The position numbers were made by a program, and so were the translations under genes. Source: Bacteroidota bacterium (GTDB taxonomy: Bacteria; Bacteroidota; Bacteroidia; B-17B0; Aurantibacillaceae). From it: a DNA stretch of 11,710 nt. The notes under the pieces were generated by a model that saw nothing but the letters and a program-made list of their open reading frames with translations, ran no database searches and was not told where the DNA came from. The stretch spans positions 1 through 11,710 of the forward strand of contig JAEZDS010000249.1 in the NCBI GenBank assembly GCA_023433205.1, written 5' to 3'. Position 1 is the stretch's first letter. Each line of letters starts with the position of its first letter. Positions 8,362 through 11,710 of the stretch are shown piece after piece.

Positions 8362-9708
8362 TCAGGCAACGGGCGCGCTCGAAAGGCGGACAGAACGTTT
8401 TTGCAGACCGATCAGCAGTAAAAATCCCAATACAAAATAGATGATAAGTGATAAAACAGAGGTGCGCATTCCTCCTACAATTTCGCTGATAACACCAAAA
8501 GTTACGGTGCCAATGATCATTCCAAGTTTCTCCATCACATCATAAAAACTAAAAAAGCTGGCAAGATCCTCTGTGCCGGGAATAAGTTTGCTGTAAGTAC
8601 TTCTTGAAAGTGCCTGTATGCCGCCCATTACAAAACCTACCAGGAAAGCAACAACGTAGAACTGAACCGGTAAAAAAACGAACCAGTAAGTGTAGGCGCA
8701 AACAAAAACCCAGATAAGTACCGCCACCATAAGAGCGTGAATATTTCCGAGCAGCGCCGAAAGCTTTGAAAACACGAAGGAGCCGCCAACCCCCACAAAC
8801 TGTATAATGAGAATGCTGATTATCAGTGAGGAGGTTTTTGCCTCTTCGCTTTCCCAGATAATCTCATTTCTTGCAAAAAGCACCGCCACTACCATAACGG
8901 TTTGCACGCCCATGTTATAAAAAAAATAAGCGCCTAAAAAACGTTTCATCACAGGGAGTTCTCTGATCTGAACTGCCACACCCCTGAGCTCACGAAAACC
9001 TTTGGCAAACACCCGCCTTTTTGAAGTATCTGCAGGCCGGTGTGTGAAGGCTGGAAGAACACTGAAAGTGTACTGCGCAAAACCCAGCCACCAAAGGCCG
9101 GTAAGCAGGAAAGCGTATTCTACCTTAAAAAAACCTTCACCGGTTACAGGTTGGTATTTAAAGACCATAATTCCCAGCAGACAAACTATGAGGAGCAATG
9201 AACTGCCGAAGTAACCCAGGGCAAAACCACGGGCGCTTACTTTATCCTGGTTTTCGGGGCTGGAGATCTGGGGGAGGTAAGAATTGTAATATACCAGGCT
9301 GCCCCAGAACCCGATAGTGGCAGTGATAAAGGGAACAAAACTTAGCTCCAGGTTCTTTCCGGAAAAAAAATAGAGTAACATGCAGGAAACTGAACCCAGG
9401 TAACAGAAAAACTGGAGAAATTTCTTTTTGTTTCCGTAATAATCAGCAATGCCGCTCAGTACCGGCACAATAAGCACCACTATGGCAAGAGCAAAGGCAT
9501 AAACAAATGAGTAGAGGTTCTGGTTCTCGAAAGCTCTTCCCATAAAATACACGGTATGCCCGCTAAATTCGCCATTGGTGTGTGTGGTAACGTAATCGTA
9601 GAAATTAGGGAATATGGCTGAGGTAATTACCAGCGGAAAAACCGAGTTTGCCCAGTCGTAGAAAGTCCAGGCACGTATTACGCGGCGATCATCTTTTTCG
9701 AAGGCCAT
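8362..9708 (-). CDS. UMF1/Atg22-like MFS transporter
   Basis: 448-residue integral membrane protein of the major facilitator superfamily, UMF1 branch (bacterial relatives of yeast vacuolar effluxer Atg22). Recognised by the N-terminal signature RAWTFYDWANSVFPLVITSA (13-32), the MFS motif A-like loop GIADYYGNKKK (86-96) and the C-terminal block GGIQALSRSTYSKLIPG (362-378) followed by FFSFYDVMEKLGMIIG (385-400). About 12 hydrophobic segments can be laid out, roughly at 22-40, 66-90, 98-116, 122-142, 161-183, 197-220, 257-279, 292-315, 319-345, 347-365, 391-412 and 416-436, with a basic central loop near 223-253. Length is normal for the family. The substrate is not known; the yeast homologue exports amino acids, but that should not be transferred. 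It starts 19 bases after the OmpA gene, so co-transcription is likely. Confidence 0.92.
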   Translation of the reverse strand: MAFEKDDRRVIRAWTFYDWANSVFPLVITSAIFPNFYDYVTTHTNGEFSGHTVYFMGRAFENQNLYSFVYAFALAIVVLIVPVLSGIADYYGNKKKFLQFFCYLGSVSCMLLYFFSGKNLELSFVPFITATIGFWGSLVYYNSYLPQISSPENQDKVSARGFALGYFGSSLLLIVCLLGIMVFKYQPVTGEGFFKVEYAFLLTGLWWLGFAQYTFSVLPAFTHRPADTSKRRVFAKGFRELRGVAVQIRELPVMKRFLGAYFFYNMGVQTVMVVAVLFARNEIIWESEEAKTSSLIISILIIQFVGVGGSFVFSKLSALLGNIHALMVAVLIWVFVCAYTYWFVFLPVQFYVVAFLVGFVMGGIQALSRSTYSKLIPGTEDLASFFSFYDVMEKLGMIIGTVTFGVISEIVGGMRTSVLSLIIYFVLGFLLLIGLQKRSVRLSSAPVA

Positions 9709-9727
9709 TGGTTGCCAAAGCTAGAGT

Positions 9728-10822
9728 TTATTTTTTGATAATTTCAAATTCCACGCGGCGGTTCCTGGCCTTGCCTGCTTCTGTATTGTTATCGGCAATA
9801 GGAGAGGAGCTGCCATATCCTTTAAAGTACATCTTATTCTGTACACCTCTTTTTATCAGATATTCAAACACCTCTCTGGCTCTGAGCTCACTCATTTTCT
9901 GGTTCTTCCAGTTCATTCCTGTGTTATCGCTATGGCCGTTAATGCGGATCTCGAGCGAGGGATTTTTTATGAGGTATGCCGCCAGTTTATTTAGTTCAGC
10001 ATAAGAAGCAGGCAGGAGGTAATAGCGGCCGTTTTCGAAGAGAATATTGTTCAGGGTAATTGTTTCGCCTACCTTAATATCGGCTTTTACCTGAAGCGCC
10101 GAGTCTTCCCACATTTCAAAGTAATCAGGACCAATTCTTTCAACAGCTACTTTTTCGTCGAACCGGGTAGAACGAACAAGACTGACCTCATCAACAAAAT
10201 AGTAGGCTTCCCTTGGCCCCAGCCTGAATACGTCAATATTGATCATGTCTTTTTTAAGGACCGGCGCGAAATTTCCAATGGTGATAAATTTTTCTCCTCC
10301 ACCGGCCTTGTAATATCCCTTGATCTCGAGCCAGCGGTAGTTATTGTGCAGTCCACCCTTAACAAAAACGGTGTCAACCATAAAGGCCCTGTTGGCGTCC
10401 TGTGGACCCCTGTAGCCTCCTTTGGTAAACACCACTCCGAACGACCTCAGAACCACATTACTCCAGAAGGCCAGGCGTACCTGCATTGAGAATTCATAAA
10501 CCGAGCCTCTGTGCAAAGGCTGGGTAAGGCGCACCTGCAGGTATTCGCGATAGGACTTACGAAAGCGGAATCCTGTGTAGCAGTTTCCGCTGTATGCGCC
10601 GCGGTCGGGGGTGGTGTCGTTAGAGAGCGGCTGCTGGTAATAATCAATTGACTCTATGGGGCGCCAGGGAACAGCATTACGAACGTTGTTAGCGGCTTTG
10701 CGGTAATTTTCAAAACTGCCATTGGGCACCAGGTTCTGCGGGGCCGGGCTGTGGCCGGGGGCCTGGGAATTGAGGAGCCAGGGCAAAAAAACAAGTATCA
10801 GAAAAAAGAGGTATTGCCGCAT
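9728..10822 (-). CDS. OmpA-family peptidoglycan-binding protein with N-terminal jelly-roll-like domain
   Basis: 364 residues with a signal peptide at about 1-19 (MRQYLFFLILVFLPWLLNSQ). Residues 29-218 begin NLVPNGSFENY and end YYFVDEVSLVR, the typical framing of a galactose-binding/CBM4_9-like beta-sandwich in Bacteroidota surface proteins. Residues 255-362 are an OmpA C-terminal domain: LNNILFENGRYYLLPASY, INGHSDNTG, MSELRAREVFEYLIKRGV, YFKGYGSSSPIADNN, KARNRRVEF. D299 and R314 are the expected pair for holding peptidoglycan diaminopimelate. There is no beta-barrel, so it is probably a periplasmic or outer-membrane-associated protein tethered to the wall. The ligand of the N-terminal domain cannot be told from sequence. 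First gene of the minus-strand cluster, divergent from rpsT. Confidence 0.9.
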   Translation of the reverse strand: MRQYLFFLILVFLPWLLNSQAPGHSPAPQNLVPNGSFENYRKAANNVRNAVPWRPIESIDYYQQPLSNDTTPDRGAYSGNCYTGFRFRKSYREYLQVRLTQPLHRGSVYEFSMQVRLAFWSNVVLRSFGVVFTKGGYRGPQDANRAFMVDTVFVKGGLHNNYRWLEIKGYYKAGGGEKFITIGNFAPVLKKDMINIDVFRLGPREAYYFVDEVSLVRSTRFDEKVAVERIGPDYFEMWEDSALQVKADIKVGETITLNNILFENGRYYLLPASYAELNKLAAYLIKNPSLEIRINGHSDNTGMNWKNQKMSELRAREVFEYLIKRGVQNKMYFKGYGSSSPIADNNTEAGKARNRRVEFEIIKK

Positions 10823-10875
10823 TTTCTCAAAAATACCCTTAAAGGCCTGTTTACGGGCTTTTTTCTTATAAACAC

Positions 10876-10904
10876 TTGACTATTTAAAAAAAGTCGTATA
10901 TTTG
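10876..10904 (+). promoter_or_regulatory. rpsT promoter, bacteroidetal -33/-7 type
   Basis: TTG at 10876-10878 and TATATTTG at 10897-10904 are separated by 18 bases. This matches the Bacteroidota housekeeping sigma consensus (TTG, spacer near 19, TAnnTTTG). Transcription should start near 10910, giving a leader of about 30 bases before the rpsT ATG at 10941. It is the clearest promoter in the window and supports the organism assignment. Confidence 0.8.
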
Positions 10905-10908
10905 CATT

Positions 10909-10921
10909 CCGAAATTTTCGG
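10909..10921 (+). promoter_or_regulatory. Short palindrome at the start of the rpsT leader
   Basis: CCGAAATTTTCGG has perfect 6-base arms around a central T and falls almost exactly at the predicted transcription start. As RNA it could form only a short 4-base-pair stem with an AAUUU loop. It could be a 5'-end stabilising hairpin or a protein-binding site. bS20 is known to autoregulate translation in Escherichia coli, but nothing here proves the same. Confidence 0.3.
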
Positions 10922-10940
10922 GCTAATAAACAATACAGAA

Positions 10941-11195
10941 ATGGCAAACCATAAATCGGCAATAAAACGTATCCGCTCAAATGATGCAAAACGTGTTGAA
11001 AATCGTTATTATGCGAAAACAGCGCGTACTGCGATCAAAAAAATCCGCACAGCTACAGAGCAGAAGCCCGCTGCAGAGTTACTTCCCAAGGTGAGCAGCA
11101 TGATTGACAAGCTGGCGAAAAAAAGTGTAATTCATAAAAACAAAGCTGCAAACCTTAAGTCCAGTCTGGCTAAAAAGGTAGCAAGCCTCAAATAA
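10941..11195 (+). CDS. rpsT: 30S ribosomal protein bS20
   Basis: 84-residue very basic protein that binds 16S rRNA in the body of the small subunit. Recognised from MANHKSAIKRIRSNDAKRVE at the N-terminus, ARTAIKKIRTA in the middle and the late block DKLAKKSVIHKNKAANLKS. The frame opens 13 codons earlier at ATG 10902, but that codon overlaps the -7 promoter element, and the family starts at MANHKSA, so ATG 10941 is the start. No Shine-Dalgarno precedes it (AACAATACAGAA), as is usual in Bacteroidota. It is monocistronic, with its own promoter and a strong terminator 15 bases after the TAA. The length is typical. Confidence 0.97.
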   Translation: MANHKSAIKRIRSNDAKRVENRYYAKTARTAIKKIRTATEQKPAAELLPKVSSMIDKLAKKSVIHKNKAANLKSSLAKKVASLK

Positions 11196-11209
11196 AATTG
11201 AAGCCTATT

Positions 11210-11248
11210 AAAAAAACCCGGCAGATGCTGATCTGGCCGGGTTTTTTT
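11210..11248. terminator. Bidirectional intrinsic terminator between rpsT and the coiled-coil lipoprotein gene
   Basis: Left arm 11210-11226 (seven A, CCCGGCAGAT), loop GCTG at 11227-11230, right arm 11231-11248 (ATCTGGCCGGG, seven T). The arms pair over 17 base pairs with a single bulged G on the right. The T-run serves rpsT on the plus strand, and the A-run becomes a U-run for the minus-strand gene, whose stop codon begins only four bases away. Confidence 0.93.
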
Positions 11249-11251
11249 GTG

Positions 11252-11692
11252 TTACTTGTTGTCCTTTCTGCCAATATTTCTTAGCGAGGTTCCCAGTTCC
11301 TCCATGTCTCTTTCAAACTCAGCTTTCCAGTTCCTCCACTTCTCGTTGCTATCATCCTTGTCGTCGTTGAGCCGTGCTTTGAGCCGTTCATTTTTAGCTT
11401 TCAGTTCAGCCATTTCTTCCTCATACTCGGCACGGGCCTGTGCTTTTTTAAGTTTAGCCTTTGCTTTTAGTTCTTCGATCTCTGCGTCGTTGCGTTCTAC
11501 ACGGGCCCTGGCCTCCGTGCGGTAATCATTACGCTCCCGCTTCCAGTCGTCATTGGCAGATTTTACAGCTGCTTCTGTGTGTTCTCCTGCTGCTTCCATG
11601 TGCTCTTCAGCCGTTGTTTCTCTGTTCTCCTGCGACTCACAGGCAAACATCATTGATGCTGCCAGCATGGCCACGATCATTGGTTTTTTCAT
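11252..11692 (-). CDS. Small charged coiled-coil lipoprotein, function unknown
   Basis: 146 residues. The leader MKKPMIVAMLAASMMFAC ends in Cys18, read as a lipoprotein signal, although the residues before the cysteine (M-F-A) are not a classical lipobox. Residues 19-45 are Glu/Ala-rich. Residues 48-112 are a highly charged Lys/Glu/Arg/Ala helix with a coiled-coil look (EIEELKAKAKLKKAQARAEY, EEEMAELKAKNERLKARL). The tail NWKAEFERDMEELGTSLRNI resembles C-termini of small Bacteroidota proteins sometimes grouped with sll1863-type stress proteins; that link is from memory and weak. It would sit in the periplasm or on the outer membrane. Its promoter falls at or beyond the right edge. It converges on rpsT and shares the terminator. 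Confidence 0.8.
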   Translation of the reverse strand: MKKPMIVAMLAASMMFACESQENRETTAEEHMEAAGEHTEAAVKSANDDWKRERNDYRTEARARVERNDAEIEELKAKAKLKKAQARAEYEEEMAELKAKNERLKARLNDDKDDSNEKWRNWKAEFERDMEELGTSLRNIGRKDNK

Positions 11693-11710
11693 TTTGTGTA
11701 TGTTTTATGG

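Larger units (their letters stand above)
6591..10822 (-). other. Probable four-gene envelope operon (OmpA-family, UMF1 transporter, DUF1573-VWA, MsrB)
   Basis: Four same-strand genes are separated by 19, 57 and 49 bases, with no clear intrinsic terminator between them. A weak inverted repeat, TACGGC at 8312-8317 and GCCGTA at 8337-8342 with a 19-base loop, lies between the transporter and VWA genes and lacks a T-run. The common theme is the cell envelope: wall binding, inner-membrane transport, an exported adhesion-type domain and a lipoprotein repair enzyme. Functional linkage beyond co-transcription is inference. Confidence 0.5.

Noticed and set aside
10838..10866. Plus-strand hairpin AAAGGCC/GGGCTTT followed by T-rich sequence upstream of rpsT
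   Set aside because: The stem needs a G-G mismatch and is only six pairs long, and no plus-strand gene lies upstream that would need terminating.
10902..10940. Upstream ATG at 10902 as the rpsT start
   Set aside because: It overlaps the TATATTTG promoter element and adds 13 residues not found in bS20 proteins.

Overview
The window looks like chromosomal DNA of a Bacteroidota member, probably a sphingobacterial, cytophagal or chitinophagal lineage. The evidence is the bacteroidetal promoter form TTG-N18-TAnnTTTG in front of rpsT, the absence of Shine-Dalgarno sequences before the starts, short hydrophobic lipoprotein leaders, and the gene families present (UMF1-type MFS transporter, OmpA-family protein with an N-terminal binding domain, a giant PAS/GAF sensor). 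No insertion sequence, phage gene, CRISPR array, tRNA or rRNA was seen. The assignment rests on pattern recognition by eye, with no database search.

Layout. Bases 1-5148 are one uninterrupted minus-strand reading frame: the first 1716 residues of a very large cytosolic signalling protein. It has two N-terminal GAF-type domains, seven consecutive PAS domains, a third GAF, an eighth PAS, a fourth GAF and the beginning of a ninth PAS. Its output domain lies beyond the left edge. A 393-base divergent spacer (5149-5541) separates it from a plus-strand Kv-beta-like aldo/keto reductase (5542-6528), whose frame is cut by one TAG at the codon for a conserved tryptophan.

Bases 6591-10822 are a compact minus-strand cluster that reads like one operon. 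In transcription order it encodes an exported OmpA-family protein, a UMF1-family MFS transporter, an exported DUF1573-like/von Willebrand A protein, and a lipoprotein methionine sulfoxide reductase B. Gaps are 19, 57 and 49 bases. Three of the four products are predicted to be exported and the fourth is in the inner membrane, so the cluster is envelope-oriented, although no common pathway can be demonstrated.

Divergent from it is rpsT (ribosomal protein bS20, 10941-11195), with the clearest promoter in the window and a strong bidirectional terminator (11210-11248). The terminator is shared with a convergent gene (11252-11692) for a small, highly charged coiled-coil lipoprotein.

No complete new biological system is visible. 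The points most worth checking are the in-frame amber codon in the otherwise intact reductase and the size and unseen output of the PAS/GAF sensor.
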